47,205 nucleotides of DNA from assembly GCA_031263095.1 (NCBI GenBank), contig JAISGI010000003.1, forward strand, positions 1 through 47,205. Reading direction: 5' to 3'. Positions 10,120 to 19,586 of this stretch are shown here, in pieces. Position numbers and translations under genes: made by a program. The stretch comes from Rickettsiales bacterium. Lineage in GTDB: Bacteria > Pseudomonadota > Alphaproteobacteria > Rs-D84 > CACZYB01. Within the stretch, counting starts at the first letter, position 1; every line of letters starts with the position of its first letter. Below the pieces are notes generated by a model that saw only the letters and a list, made by a program, of their open reading frames with translations, did not search any database and was not told the DNA's origin.

Positions 10120-10860
10120 ATGATAGAAAGTCTTGTATTCGCCTCGGCCAACCCGGGCAAGATAACCGAAGCAAAGCTGCTTCTTGACGGTATCGAGGTC
10201 ATCCCGTACGAGTCCCTGCTCGGCCGTATGGAGATAGAGGAAACCGGTGCCACGTTCAAGGACAACGCAAGGCTGAAGGCTGAGACGATCTCCGCGCGAC
10301 TAGCCCGCCCGGTAATCGCCGATGATTCCGGGCTTGTAATACCAGCGCTTGACGGATTTCCCGGCATTAGGACGAATAGATTCATGGAGGAATCTGGCGG
10401 CACCGAAGCCGCATTCGCCGAACTTGCCAAACGTTTGGAGGGCAAGGATACCGCGGCATACTTCGTTTGCGTGGTGGCGCTTGTCATGCCTGGCCAAGCA
10501 GTCAAGTTCGCGACTGGAGAAGTGCACGGTTTCCTAAGCTTTCCCCCGCGCGGCACAGGCGGCTTCGGCTATGATTCGGTATTCATTCCGAACGGCTATG
10601 GCTCGACTTTCGCCGAGCTGGGCGAGGAGGTCAAAAGCCAGATTTCGCACCGCGCCGCAGCGTTCAGAAAGCTTGTGTCCTATCTTGCGACCTTGAAGCC
10701 TGCTGTCGCTGAGCCCGCGGCCGAAACGAAGAAAGAAGAGCTCGTCGCGCCCAAGGTTAAATCCAAGGCTCCGGCCAAGAGCCGCATACGCCGCGAAGTC
10801 AAGGCCGAAGAGTTTGAAGAGGCCATGCACACAGCCGAAGTACAGAAAGAAAACGACTAG
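10120..10860 (+). CDS. rdgB: RdgB/HAM1 non-canonical purine NTP pyrophosphatase with a charged C-terminal extension
   Basis: LVFASANPGKITEAKLLL; VIADDSGLVIPALDGFPGI; GTGGFGYDSVFIP; extra K/A/E-rich tail. Confidence 0.9.
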   Translation: MIESLVFASANPGKITEAKLLLDGIEVIPYESLLGRMEIEETGATFKDNARLKAETISARLARPVIADDSGLVIPALDGFPGIRTNRFMEESGGTEAAFAELAKRLEGKDTAAYFVCVVALVMPGQAVKFATGEVHGFLSFPPRGTGGFGYDSVFIPNGYGSTFAELGEEVKSQISHRAAAFRKLVSYLATLKPAVAEPAAETKKEELVAPKVKSKAPAKSRIRREVKAEEFEEAMHTAEVQKEND

Positions 10861-11216
10861 TCTTCGCCGTCGTGCGTCTCAGTCTCATTACACTTGAAAA
10901 GAGTGTTGTACTTGATTCCCCATTCGCCCATGAGGTCGAGTATAGGGCTCAAATCGCGAGCTATGTCCGACATCGAGTATTCGACCTTGGGCGGAACTTC
11001 TGGATAGACCTTGCGCTTGACAAGTCCGTCGTCTTCCATCGTGCGCAGGCTTTGCGTCAGAACTTTCTGGCTTATGCCGTCTATTATGCGCATAAGCTCG
11101 CCGAAGCGCTTGACGCCGTAGGAAAGCTCGCGCAGAATCAAAAGCTTCCACTTGTTCCCGATAAGCGATATGGTTATCTCCGCCGGACACGCGGACGAAT
11201 TCTTGTTGCCAATCAT
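10857..11216 (-). CDS. HxlR-family transcriptional regulator
   Basis: LIGNKWKLLILRELSYGVKRFGELMRIIDGISQKVLTQSLRTMEDDGLVKRKVYPEVPPKVEYSM; ATG with upstream SD. Confidence 0.9.
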   Translation of the reverse strand: MIGNKNSSACPAEITISLIGNKWKLLILRELSYGVKRFGELMRIIDGISQKVLTQSLRTMEDDGLVKRKVYPEVPPKVEYSMSDIARDLSPILDLMGEWGIKYNTLFKCNETETHDGED

Positions 11217-11238
11217 GGTTCCCCTCTCCCTTTTTGAC

Positions 11239-11256
11239 AATTACCAAAAGGTAATT
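11239..11256. promoter_or_regulatory. Perfect inverted repeat AATTACC-AAAA-GGTAATT, candidate HxlR operator
   Basis: Directly upstream of the HxlR-family gene. Confidence 0.5.
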
Positions 11257-11340
11257 AGATAACAATAACGTGCCTACTTTACAAATGCAACTTTATATTT
11301 ATCATGTTATGGCTGGACAGGCCGATTGGAGGGGAAGGTC

Positions 11341-11538
11341 ATGGGCAAAAACATATACGAGACATGCTTGTATCATGAGATTCTGGACGAAGAAAGCCTA
11401 CTTGCGCTATGTATCGCGATAGGGGGCGGGCAGATAGTCAAGGCATGCGAGAAAGCGGTACTTGACTGGCTTGCCGGCAAGCCTGGGGAGGAGGAGATGA
11501 AATGCGTCCTCGAGAAGCTAGGGTATGATATAGTCTAA
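11341..11538 (+). CDS. Small hypothetical protein
   Basis: ATG preceded by GGGGAAGG; 65 aa. Confidence 0.4.
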   Translation: MGKNIYETCLYHEILDEESLLALCIAIGGGQIVKACEKAVLDWLAGKPGEEEMKCVLEKLGYDIV

Positions 11539-11591
11539 AACACCTTACAATAACAATTTATTTTCCTTTATCGCTGTGTTATAATCTTTAC

Positions 11592-12287
11592 ATGCAATAT
11601 CTTGTTTCAGATGAGGAGAAGGCTTACATCAACCTATATCCTCGCGGGACTATGGATGGTGTCGGGCTTGCCTATATGTGCAAGGCCGCTATATCCGCCG
11701 GGTATGGTTCGCTTACCGTGTCCGCCAACCAGCTCGACGACGCGTGGAAGTGGACGCAGAATGCCCGCATAGCCCTGTTCACGCGGCTGGACATGCTTTC
11801 GTCCCTTGCTCTTCCTGAAATAATGTTCCGCGAAATCAAGTCCGCGTTCACGCGTGGGGCGGACGGAGCCGAGCTTGTCCTGCCGCCGTCGTTCTTTATG
11901 CTTGACTTTTCAAACGTCCCATCCGAGGTTGACGAGTACCTTGGCGCGGCGGCCGAGGCTGCGGCTGGGAGGCCCCTCAAAATCGCAATCGAGACCTCAT
12001 TTCTATCGAACGCCGCAGATATAAAGGCCACGCTTGCCCTTGTTGCCGGGTACGGTTTCGCCTATATCAAGAGCGCGAGCGGGCTTTACGCCTCCTCCTC
12101 GACCCTTGCCCATCTGAACGCCATGCTTGAAGAAGCGTGGTTTTCGCCCGGACTTGGGGTAGATTTCCTGTTCGAACCAACGGCGGGCGAGCATGCGGCC
12201 GAGGGAGCTTTTCGCCTTGCGCGGAAGATATTAAAGGACGGAGGGCGCATTGTCGTCTCCATCCCGCACGAACGGGCGTATAAATAG
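11592..12287 (+). CDS. DeoC-like (class I aldolase fold) protein, divergent
   Basis: GYGSLTVSANQLDDA; AGYGFAYIKSASGLYA reminiscent of the DERA Schiff-base region. Confidence 0.5.
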   Translation: MQYLVSDEEKAYINLYPRGTMDGVGLAYMCKAAISAGYGSLTVSANQLDDAWKWTQNARIALFTRLDMLSSLALPEIMFREIKSAFTRGADGAELVLPPSFFMLDFSNVPSEVDEYLGAAAEAAAGRPLKIAIETSFLSNAADIKATLALVAGYGFAYIKSASGLYASSSTLAHLNAMLEEAWFSPGLGVDFLFEPTAGEHAAEGAFRLARKILKDGGRIVVSIPHERAYK

Positions 12288-12325
12288 CTTGATTTTCGCG
12301 CGGAAAACGGTATCATTTCTGCATC

Positions 12326-12399
12326 GCCTCCGTAGCATGAAGGTCGTGCAAGGGTTTTGTAAACCTTCGGCGTTAGTTCGATTCTGACCGGAGGCACCA
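12326..12399 (+). tRNA. tRNA-Thr(TGT)
   Basis: GCCTCCG...CGGAGGC acceptor; AGGGT-TTTGTAA-ACCTT anticodon arm; encoded CCA. Confidence 0.93.
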
Positions 12400-12402
12400 T
12401 AA

Positions 12403-12490
12403 GGAAGGGTGGCAGAGTGGTCGATTGCACACGCTTGGAAAGCGTGCGTACCGCAAGGTACCGGAGGTTCGAATCCTCTCCCTTCCGCCA
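12403..12490 (+). tRNA. tRNA-Ser(GGA)
   Basis: GGAAGGG acceptor; CACGC-TTGGAAA-GCGTG anticodon arm; long variable arm; encoded CCA. Confidence 0.93.
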
Positions 12491-12523
12491 GTTTATCCTA
12501 GACGTATTGGGATTTACGCATAT

Positions 12524-13225
12524 TTAATTTCCATAGCTCTCTATGCCCTTAGCAAGAGTTTCAACCGCGTGTCCAAGCAGAATGGGATTGTCGATAAGCC
12601 TCTGGTTGAACTCGACCTCTACGCATGGGAGCGAAAGCGGCGCCGCGTGCAGAGAGAGAGTCCCCTTTATCTCGTATGCGTCATAAGGCTCGTTCATGCC
12701 TATGTCGAGCGTGGGTATCTCTTTTGCAAACACGGCTTTAAGATAATCCGCCATTCGTCGGTCGTTGTCGAAAAGGAACGCCATATCTTGCCTATGTTCA
12801 GCGCCACAAGTGTGTATGCTGATATAGATGGGAACTTGTCTTTTTCCAAGAGTCTTGGCAATCATTCCGTCTATCGCCTTGTGGTATGGCCGCCATATCC
12901 CATCTATGCGCCGTATGCGTTCGGCCGGGCCAAGATCCATGTTTGATGTTATCCTTACGCCATGTCGTAAGACAGGGAATAATGTTGGCGAGGACAGCTC
13001 CCGGTTCAAGTCTATGCAGCAACGCGTGCATTTTGCAACCACCGCTGCGCACCCGAGTCGAATGGCAAGGCGTTCCGCTATGTCCCTAGCGCCAAGATCG
13101 TATGCGACGCGGCTGCTCATATCGCCTGCCGACAGGCCGAGCCCTACCGGATCTTTGCTGCCCGCGTGTTCAGCCGATATTAGAAACGGAACGGCCGAGG
13201 ATGGATTCAATATTTCGAAAATCAT
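12524..13225 (-). CDS. N-formylglutamate amidohydrolase-family protein
   Basis: VPFLISAEHAGSKDP; DLGARDIAERLA; SIHTCG; EVEFNQRLI. Confidence 0.75.
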   Translation of the reverse strand: MIFEILNPSSAVPFLISAEHAGSKDPVGLGLSAGDMSSRVAYDLGARDIAERLAIRLGCAAVVAKCTRCCIDLNRELSSPTLFPVLRHGVRITSNMDLGPAERIRRIDGIWRPYHKAIDGMIAKTLGKRQVPIYISIHTCGAEHRQDMAFLFDNDRRMADYLKAVFAKEIPTLDIGMNEPYDAYEIKGTLSLHAAPLSLPCVEVEFNQRLIDNPILLGHAVETLAKGIESYGN

Positions 13226-14829
13226 CTCGAGCACTCCTTTTTCATAGCCAAAAGGCGCCAATCGATATATCCCTTGCCGAATATGTACGAATAGCATGTT
13301 TGTGGGACTGTCCTCCAATCAGGGTTCAGGACGCTTTTACCGGCTTCGTCTATCACGAAAGGCGATCCGGGCAGGCACCTGACGCCGGTTATGCGCGCAA
13401 TCTGACTGCCTTCTTTGATCAGGTCTCCTAGCTTAGTGTTTGCGCCCTCTATATTGAGTTCAAGCCCGCCCGAGAATGTCATGGTTCCAGAGGAAAACTC
13501 TCGCATAGCGCGGCCTGAGGCAAGCGCGTTTAGCTTGAGGTAGAAGCTCCCGTCGGAATATTCCAGGCAGCGTCTTTCTATCTCGGCCTTGTTATCCCTT
13601 ATCCTATCAAGTACGCATTGGACATCGGGGCTGCGGAGGTTGCCGAACGAGGATATAAGAGCAAGCTTCATGAGCGAGGGAAGGCCATTATTCTCCATAT
13701 CCGCGGATATAGGGGCAGTCGGGCCCTGCTGGCGGTCGTTTATCTCGTTGACGAACAGACGGCCGTCCTTGTCTATGAGCATTTCGACGCCGGCAAGCCC
13801 GACCCTGCCCGAGAGAGCCATAAGCCTTGCTATCCTCTGCGTTGCGTCCGCTATCTTGGCCTGTACCTCAGGAGGATAGCGATAGTTCAAGTCCTCGCCT
13901 ATCCCGTTCGCCGGATTTGGCGTGAGCCAGGGGTCGCCGACGGCTTTAAGCGTCGGGCGGGAAAGAAGCGTCAGAATATTGTTCATACTTATCCCCGAGG
14001 CCTTAGCCCTATCAAGCAGGGCGATCATCGTTTTCGGCGAGAACGGGTCGTCGCCAACCTCTATTTTGGTCCTTAGCGCGCCAAGCCCTCCGCTCTTGGC
14101 CGCAAGCGTGTTGCCAGCAAAGAACGAGACGTTGGCCTCGGCGCCGCTTATAAATTTCGATGCTTTCAGCTCCTTGTCCGAGCTGGAGGTCGCGGCCTCG
14201 AACCCCTCAAAGTTCCGGACTATCCTGGTTCCAGCACCGCCATAGTTCGTGGATTTATCCCGTACTATTTGCAGCACCACGCGACCCTGCCCGTCGCGAA
14301 GCTCCTCGTATATCGCCCGAGCCTCGCTTCTGCCGGTGCCAGGACTTACGAACCTGTACGGTATTATCGCCTCCGCGAGTCCAATGGACTTCAGTATGTA
14401 TGGCAGGTTGCCTTTCTCCTCGAAATATCTGTTCAGATTCTGGTCGCATGTGGCATAGATTTTATTGCCAAGGACTCGTTCGTACTCGGCTCCGGTGTCA
14501 TATACGAACACGGCTATCCTGTTTTTTAAGAGTTCCGCAGGGATAGAGGCAGCAACGTCGGCCGTATTCCAGAACAGCCCGCCAAGGTTCTTGGCAAACC
14601 TGTTCGGATACTGTGGTATTTCGGGGAAAGTCCTGTTTTGTGACTCTCCTCCCACTATGCCTACCTCGACCCCACAGCGTGCGAATTCCTTTAGGATTTC
14701 CCCGCGTTGGGGCACGCCAGTATTATCGAGCATAAGCACCGGAATTCCCCGACTCCTGAAGCCATCGGATATGATGTCCATCTGCTTTTCCATGTCCGCG
14801 CAGATTCCGCGGATGAAGTCTTTGTTCAT
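13222..14829 (-). CDS. ATP-grasp-like ligase
   Basis: GRVGLAGVEMLIDKDGRLFVNEINDRQQGPTAPI; overlaps the start of the amidohydrolase. Confidence 0.55.
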   Translation of the reverse strand: MNKDFIRGICADMEKQMDIISDGFRSRGIPVLMLDNTGVPQRGEILKEFARCGVEVGIVGGESQNRTFPEIPQYPNRFAKNLGGLFWNTADVAASIPAELLKNRIAVFVYDTGAEYERVLGNKIYATCDQNLNRYFEEKGNLPYILKSIGLAEAIIPYRFVSPGTGRSEARAIYEELRDGQGRVVLQIVRDKSTNYGGAGTRIVRNFEGFEAATSSSDKELKASKFISGAEANVSFFAGNTLAAKSGGLGALRTKIEVGDDPFSPKTMIALLDRAKASGISMNNILTLLSRPTLKAVGDPWLTPNPANGIGEDLNYRYPPEVQAKIADATQRIARLMALSGRVGLAGVEMLIDKDGRLFVNEINDRQQGPTAPISADMENNGLPSLMKLALISSFGNLRSPDVQCVLDRIRDNKAEIERRCLEYSDGSFYLKLNALASGRAMREFSSGTMTFSGGLELNIEGANTKLGDLIKEGSQIARITGVRCLPGSPFVIDEAGKSVLNPDWRTVPQTCYSYIFGKGYIDWRLLAMKKECSR

Positions 14830-14900
14830 TTTCCACTCCAAAGTTTGTTGATTTTTTGTACGATTGTGCCCGTTAGGGCAAAGAATAAGTTTAGCACGCC

Positions 14901-15170
14901 CTAGGCGTGATGGAGGCGGGCGAGGACGGCGCGATAGCCATTATAGGGCTCGTCGTTCAAGAATCTCGCCACGCGGGTGACTGTGGTCACGCTTGCTCCG
15001 GTCTTGTCGGCCACGGCTTTCTGGGACAGCCCACCCGCATACAGCAACCGGGCTATTTCGAAGCGCTCGTTCAAGGCCTTTATTTCCGCAGGCGTGCAGA
15101 TGTCCCGCAGGAAGCTGTCGAACTCCCTTTCGGACTTGATACTCGCAAATGCCTTGTAAAGGCCTGACAT
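14901..15170 (-). CDS. TrpR-like protein, YerC/YecD family
   Basis: FLRDICTPAEIKALNERFEIARLLYAGGLSQKAVADKTGASVTTVTRVARFLN. Confidence 0.9.
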   Translation of the reverse strand: MSGLYKAFASIKSEREFDSFLRDICTPAEIKALNERFEIARLLYAGGLSQKAVADKTGASVTTVTRVARFLNDEPYNGYRAVLARLHHA

Positions 15171-15321
15171 TTTCCGCTCCCGCGAATCGGTTTAGTTTAA
15201 CTTAGTAATATATTAGTATAATAATGTGGTGGTGTCAAGGAAAAATATTCGGCCTGCGGAAACGCCCCTACAGACCAAATAACAATTTCTTTTTCCATTA
15301 AATTATGCTATACTACCTCTT

Positions 15322-16110
15322 ATGGAGTTCGAGAAAGAAAGCGCGATTTACGAGGCTGTGGGAGCCCTGCTTGGGGAATCGTCCGGCAAAACAAGCGCAC
15401 TTGCAATCGTCAAGGAAGTTTCGGCGGCGGTCAACCGGTTGACCTCGGAAAAGGGTCTCGACCTTGGCGCGCTGTCCATAACCGCCGGACTTTTGTGGCT
15501 TTGCCGCCTTTCGTCAGGAAAGTTCGAGATTGCCGCCGGGCGCCAAGATTTAGGCGCACTCAAGGATTTCTACCCTATCCTTGCCGGCGTGTCGTTCAGG
15601 CCGTTTGCGAAAATCCTCGAGATGGTCGTGGCGGTTGCGGGTAACGAGAAGCTTGTCGGCTCGGCCCCTATCGCGAAAACCAAGCCAAGCGATGTGTGGT
15701 GGACGAGCATGCTTGCTGAGAACAAGGCGGCGCGCATAATCGGGCGCCTGCCGCTTGTCGAGAACGGCTCGGGCGCGGAGCATTACCTTATCGCGCGCGA
15801 AGGGTCGGCGTTCGGCTTTGACCGCAGCGTAATCGCCATCGCGACGTCAGAGAGCGTGACTGCGGCGTGGCTGAAAGCCGCTCTTCACAAGCTTCGTGTA
15901 CCCCTGTTCCGCGTGGTGGACATGGTGGCGGTGGCGGGCGGAGCGGTATTGCACCTAGTCGAACTTTCGCACCCAATCACTTCGATGTCCAACGGGATAT
16001 TCAAGCTTGCCGAGACGATGAACGGAGTCGCAATCCGAACGGCGGGGTATCTTGGCGGCTATTATCTCCCTATCGTCGACAAGGGCAAGATTGTGGAATT
16101 CAAGAAGTAG
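15322..16110 (+). CDS. Hypothetical protein
   Basis: Long ORF with promoter; no recognised family. Confidence 0.6.
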   Translation: MEFEKESAIYEAVGALLGESSGKTSALAIVKEVSAAVNRLTSEKGLDLGALSITAGLLWLCRLSSGKFEIAAGRQDLGALKDFYPILAGVSFRPFAKILEMVVAVAGNEKLVGSAPIAKTKPSDVWWTSMLAENKAARIIGRLPLVENGSGAEHYLIAREGSAFGFDRSVIAIATSESVTAAWLKAALHKLRVPLFRVVDMVAVAGGAVLHLVELSHPITSMSNGIFKLAETMNGVAIRTAGYLGGYYLPIVDKGKIVEFKK

Positions 16111-16112
16111 AG

Positions 16113-16490
16113 CTATTTCCTATGCCCGGTGCCGAAGCCGAACTTTTTGGCGAGGGAAGAGCGGCGCTTGGCGTAATTTGGCGCGACCATTGGATAGTCG
16201 CTTGGCAAGCCCCACTTCTCCTTATACTGTTTGTCCGTCATGCTATAGCGTGTCTTTAGATAGCGTTTAAGCATTTTCAGCTTAGCGCCGTCCTCGAGGC
16301 AGACTATATAATCCGGATGTATGGAATCCTTTATATCCGCGGCGGGGCGCGCGGAGGGCGATGCCGCCTCGCGTGCAAGACCCGCGAGTGCGGCGTGCAC
16401 GTTCGCGACAATATCAGCTATATTCTTCTTGTCGCCAAGACCTTGGCAAATCTTGGCCGTGGCAAGTATAAGCGTGTTTTCGTCTATCAT
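16113..16490 (-). CDS. MucR/Ros-family transcriptional regulator
   Basis: SIHPDYIVCLEDGAKLKMLKRYLKTRYSMTDKQYKEKWGLPSDYPMVAPNYAKRRSSLAKKFGFGTG. Confidence 0.95.
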   Translation of the reverse strand: MIDENTLILATAKICQGLGDKKNIADIVANVHAALAGLAREAASPSARPAADIKDSIHPDYIVCLEDGAKLKMLKRYLKTRYSMTDKQYKEKWGLPSDYPMVAPNYAKRRSSLAKKFGFGTGHRK

Positions 16491-16544
16491 ATTCGCTCCT
16501 TTTTTGTTGCATTATAGCGTAAATTATAGTAAAAGTAAAGCACT

Positions 16545-17768
16545 ATGCTTGAAAAATTCTGGAGTCTCATCAGCTTGAATCTACTTCCCACCCTGCCGGT
16601 CGCACCGAGGTTCTGGAGCATCTTCGCCCTTATGGCGTTCTGCTTCCTCCCGTCGTACATCGCGTATGCAAAGCAGTCGGTCAGGCGGCGGTCGATTTAC
16701 CGTTTCTGCGTATTCCTCGCCCTGCTCTTCTATGTATGCGTGTTCGTGAAAATCGAGGACTTTTACTTCGACCGCGGGACGATAACAGTATTTGCAAAAA
16801 CCCTATACGCCCTGACGTTTGCTTTCGCGGCATTCGACGCGAGGGACGGACGTGCGGGCGCGGCGAAAAAGCCCTTTTTCAAGGAGTTCGTATCGCACCC
16901 GCTCGAGTCCTTTTCCGCGCACTTCCTATACTATATATTCAAGCTTTTACCCATGAAGACGGCATCGAATTTGGGTGCGTCGTGTGGACGGTTTGCGGGT
17001 GTGCTATCGCGCCGATACTCCCGCCTGGCGGACGAGAATATCAAAATCGCCTTTCCCAAAAAGACCCCGGAGGCGCGGGCGGAAATGGCAAAGGCGATGT
17101 GGGAAATGCTTGGCAGATACTGCGCCGAACCTTCGCATTTTTCCGACTTTTACCGTGAGAGCGAGAAGTATCTTACTTTTGTGAATGACAAGATTTTAGA
17201 CCGTCTAAAGGGTCGGCCGTTCGTTGCGTTCATATCGCATGCGGGTAGTGTGGGACTTATCTCGATACCTTTTGCAAAGCATGGTGCGACCTGTTCCATT
17301 ATCTACAAGTACCCGAGCAACAACCTTACCGCGAATTTGGCCACGCGGTCGTTTGGGCGGGGAATCGGGCGCCTGAAGTTCATCCCAAACAATGCGCATG
17401 GAACCAAGGAGGCAATAGGCGTCCTTAAATCCGGAGGCGCTATACTCGCCACGCCAGACCAGAAGTTCCTTACCGGCGCGCCCACCAAATTCTTCGGCAG
17501 GAAAGTACTGTCCCCAATAGGAGTAGCCAAGCTTGCCGGTCATTTCCACTGTCCGTTATTGCCCATACAGATTTCTCGGGAAGAGGGACTGAAGCACCGC
17601 ATAATCTTCCACGAGCCGTTCATGCCCTATTACGACCAGAACGGCGAGGCGGACGATATACGTACCATGCAGCGTGTCAACGACACCATTGAAAAATGGG
17701 TGCGCGAGAATCCGGAGCAATGGTTCTGGGTGCACGATCGCTTCGGAATAAAGGAGAGCCTGAAATGA
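16545..17768 (+). CDS. Lipid A biosynthesis acyltransferase-like (LpxL/HtrB family)
   Basis: Hydrophobic N-terminus; FVAFISHAGSVGLISIPFAKHG; APTKFFGRKVLSPIGVAKLAGHFHCPLLPI. Confidence 0.85.
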   Translation: MLEKFWSLISLNLLPTLPVAPRFWSIFALMAFCFLPSYIAYAKQSVRRRSIYRFCVFLALLFYVCVFVKIEDFYFDRGTITVFAKTLYALTFAFAAFDARDGRAGAAKKPFFKEFVSHPLESFSAHFLYYIFKLLPMKTASNLGASCGRFAGVLSRRYSRLADENIKIAFPKKTPEARAEMAKAMWEMLGRYCAEPSHFSDFYRESEKYLTFVNDKILDRLKGRPFVAFISHAGSVGLISIPFAKHGATCSIIYKYPSNNLTANLATRSFGRGIGRLKFIPNNAHGTKEAIGVLKSGGAILATPDQKFLTGAPTKFFGRKVLSPIGVAKLAGHFHCPLLPIQISREEGLKHRIIFHEPFMPYYDQNGEADDIRTMQRVNDTIEKWVRENPEQWFWVHDRFGIKESLK

Positions 17769-18571
17769 GCAAGCACACCTTTCTTAGCGAAGCTGTGCTT
17801 GCCGGAATCGGGACACATACGGGCGCGGAGTGCCGGGTGGTTGTCGCGCCTGCGGAGGACGGGATTACTTTCAACGGTATCCAGTTGCGAATCGATAATG
17901 TGGCGGCCGAATCGGGCTTTACCTCAATTGGAAAGCTGCACACAATCGAGCACTTATGCTCGGCCATGCATGCGCTTGGAATCGACTGTGCGAGGATTAC
18001 GACCGAGGCGCCCGAAATGCCAATTTTCGACGGCTCGACTGCGCCTATCGTCGAGCTTTTGCAAGCGGCGGGAATGCGCGATTTGGGCGTTCCGCAGTGC
18101 GCTCTTTATATTCGACGGCGGGTGGAGTATGAGGACGAGCGAGGCCGTGTTTCGCTTTCTCCTTACGAGCGTCTTGAACTTGATGTAGAAATCGACTATC
18201 CGGAAATTGCGGCAATCGGACGGCAGTACGCCAGAGTATCGCTTGCCGACTACCCGCGAATCGCGGCGGCGCGGTCGTTCGCGCGGATGAAGGATATAGA
18301 GCTTTGGCACTCTAAGGGCTTAGCCCTAGGAGCTTCGCTTGCCACGGGAATCGGTATTGGCGAGGACGGGCGTGTCATGAACCCGGAGGGGCTCCGTTCA
18401 CCTGACGAGTTCGTTTTACACAAGGTATTGGACGCGATTGGAGATCTTTATACCTGCGGCATGCCTGTTATCGGCTTGTATGAGAGCTTCAAGGGCGGGC
18501 ATAGGCATAACCATGAACTTATGCTACGGGTGATGGCGGATGAGGAAAATTACGAAGTGAAAGACCTTTGA
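17765..18571 (+). CDS. lpxC: UDP-3-O-acyl-N-acetylglucosamine deacetylase
   Basis: FLSEAVLAGIGTHTGAECRVVVAPA; HTIEHLCSAMHALGID; ATGA overlap. Confidence 0.93.
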   Translation: MSKHTFLSEAVLAGIGTHTGAECRVVVAPAEDGITFNGIQLRIDNVAAESGFTSIGKLHTIEHLCSAMHALGIDCARITTEAPEMPIFDGSTAPIVELLQAAGMRDLGVPQCALYIRRRVEYEDERGRVSLSPYERLELDVEIDYPEIAAIGRQYARVSLADYPRIAAARSFARMKDIELWHSKGLALGASLATGIGIGEDGRVMNPEGLRSPDEFVLHKVLDAIGDLYTCGMPVIGLYESFKGGHRHNHELMLRVMADEENYEVKDL

Positions 18572-18620
18572 AACAACAATAATAATTTATTTTTCCGTTT
18601 AATTATGCTATAATATTATC

Positions 18621-19586
18621 ATGAGCAACGACGTCTTAAACGCAGCGCTTGGGTATCTTGCCAACTGGTACCAGCAGCCGAACATAGAGGAAGTCGCAAT
18701 CGACTGTCCGGGTCAAGTATGGCTACGCATGCGTGGGCGACTTGAGAACCCATGGGTACGGCAGGAGGACAAAAAGCTTGGCCGCGAATATCTGACCGAC
18801 ATAATGAACATCATCGCCAACACCTACGAAGTTCCGTTCGACCCGCTTGAAGGTACGCCGGTCGTATATGCCACGCTTCCGGGCGAACATCGCTTTACCG
18901 GCATTTCAGGCAAGAATGTCATGTACTCGGCCGAGGACATCGCGGGCGGGGTCGCTATGGCTATCCGTGTAAAAGGAGCGGACACCAAGTTCGATTTCGC
19001 CGACTATGGCCTTGTCAAAGGTGAGGCTTTGCGTCAACTTTCAAAGACTCGGAGCAAGCTTGCCGACGATCCATATCAAAAGCTTATGGAGCTTATAGAG
19101 AGCGGGGCGCACATCCTTGTCAGCGGCGCGACGGCGACCGGAAAGACGACTTTCCTCAACAACATCCTGAAGCTTCTCAACCCCAATCTGCGTGTAATCA
19201 CAATCGAGGATACGCGCGAGCTTGTCGTACCGCAGGAGAACCGGGTGCACGTCGTCCTGTCGCGTACGCAGCAGATAAACACATTCTCCTACAAGGACGT
19301 TATCGATCTTGTCGTGCGAATGTCGCCTGACGCGGTGATGGCGGGCGAAGTTTCGACCGAGAACGCGCAGGCTATATGGGAGTTGATGAATACCGGGCAC
19401 AAGAACTTCTATGCCACCATCCATGCCGAGTCGGCAGACGCGGCTTATCGTGCTTTTGTGGATAGGATTATGCACACTTTCCCCGAGCTTGACCAGAAGC
19501 GGGCGCTTGAGGAAATGCGTGCACGGCTGCATGTAGTACAAATCGGACGCGAGGGGAATCTGCGCCATATTACCGAGATTATATGA
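18621..19586 (+). CDS. VirB11-like secretion/DNA-transfer ATPase (orphan)
   Basis: HILVSGATATGKTTFLNNIL Walker A; ITIEDTREL; MSPDAVMAGEVSTENAQAIWELMNTGHKNFYATIHA. Confidence 0.85.
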   Translation: MSNDVLNAALGYLANWYQQPNIEEVAIDCPGQVWLRMRGRLENPWVRQEDKKLGREYLTDIMNIIANTYEVPFDPLEGTPVVYATLPGEHRFTGISGKNVMYSAEDIAGGVAMAIRVKGADTKFDFADYGLVKGEALRQLSKTRSKLADDPYQKLMELIESGAHILVSGATATGKTTFLNNILKLLNPNLRVITIEDTRELVVPQENRVHVVLSRTQQINTFSYKDVIDLVVRMSPDAVMAGEVSTENAQAIWELMNTGHKNFYATIHAESADAAYRAFVDRIMHTFPELDQKRALEEMRARLHVVQIGREGNLRHITEII

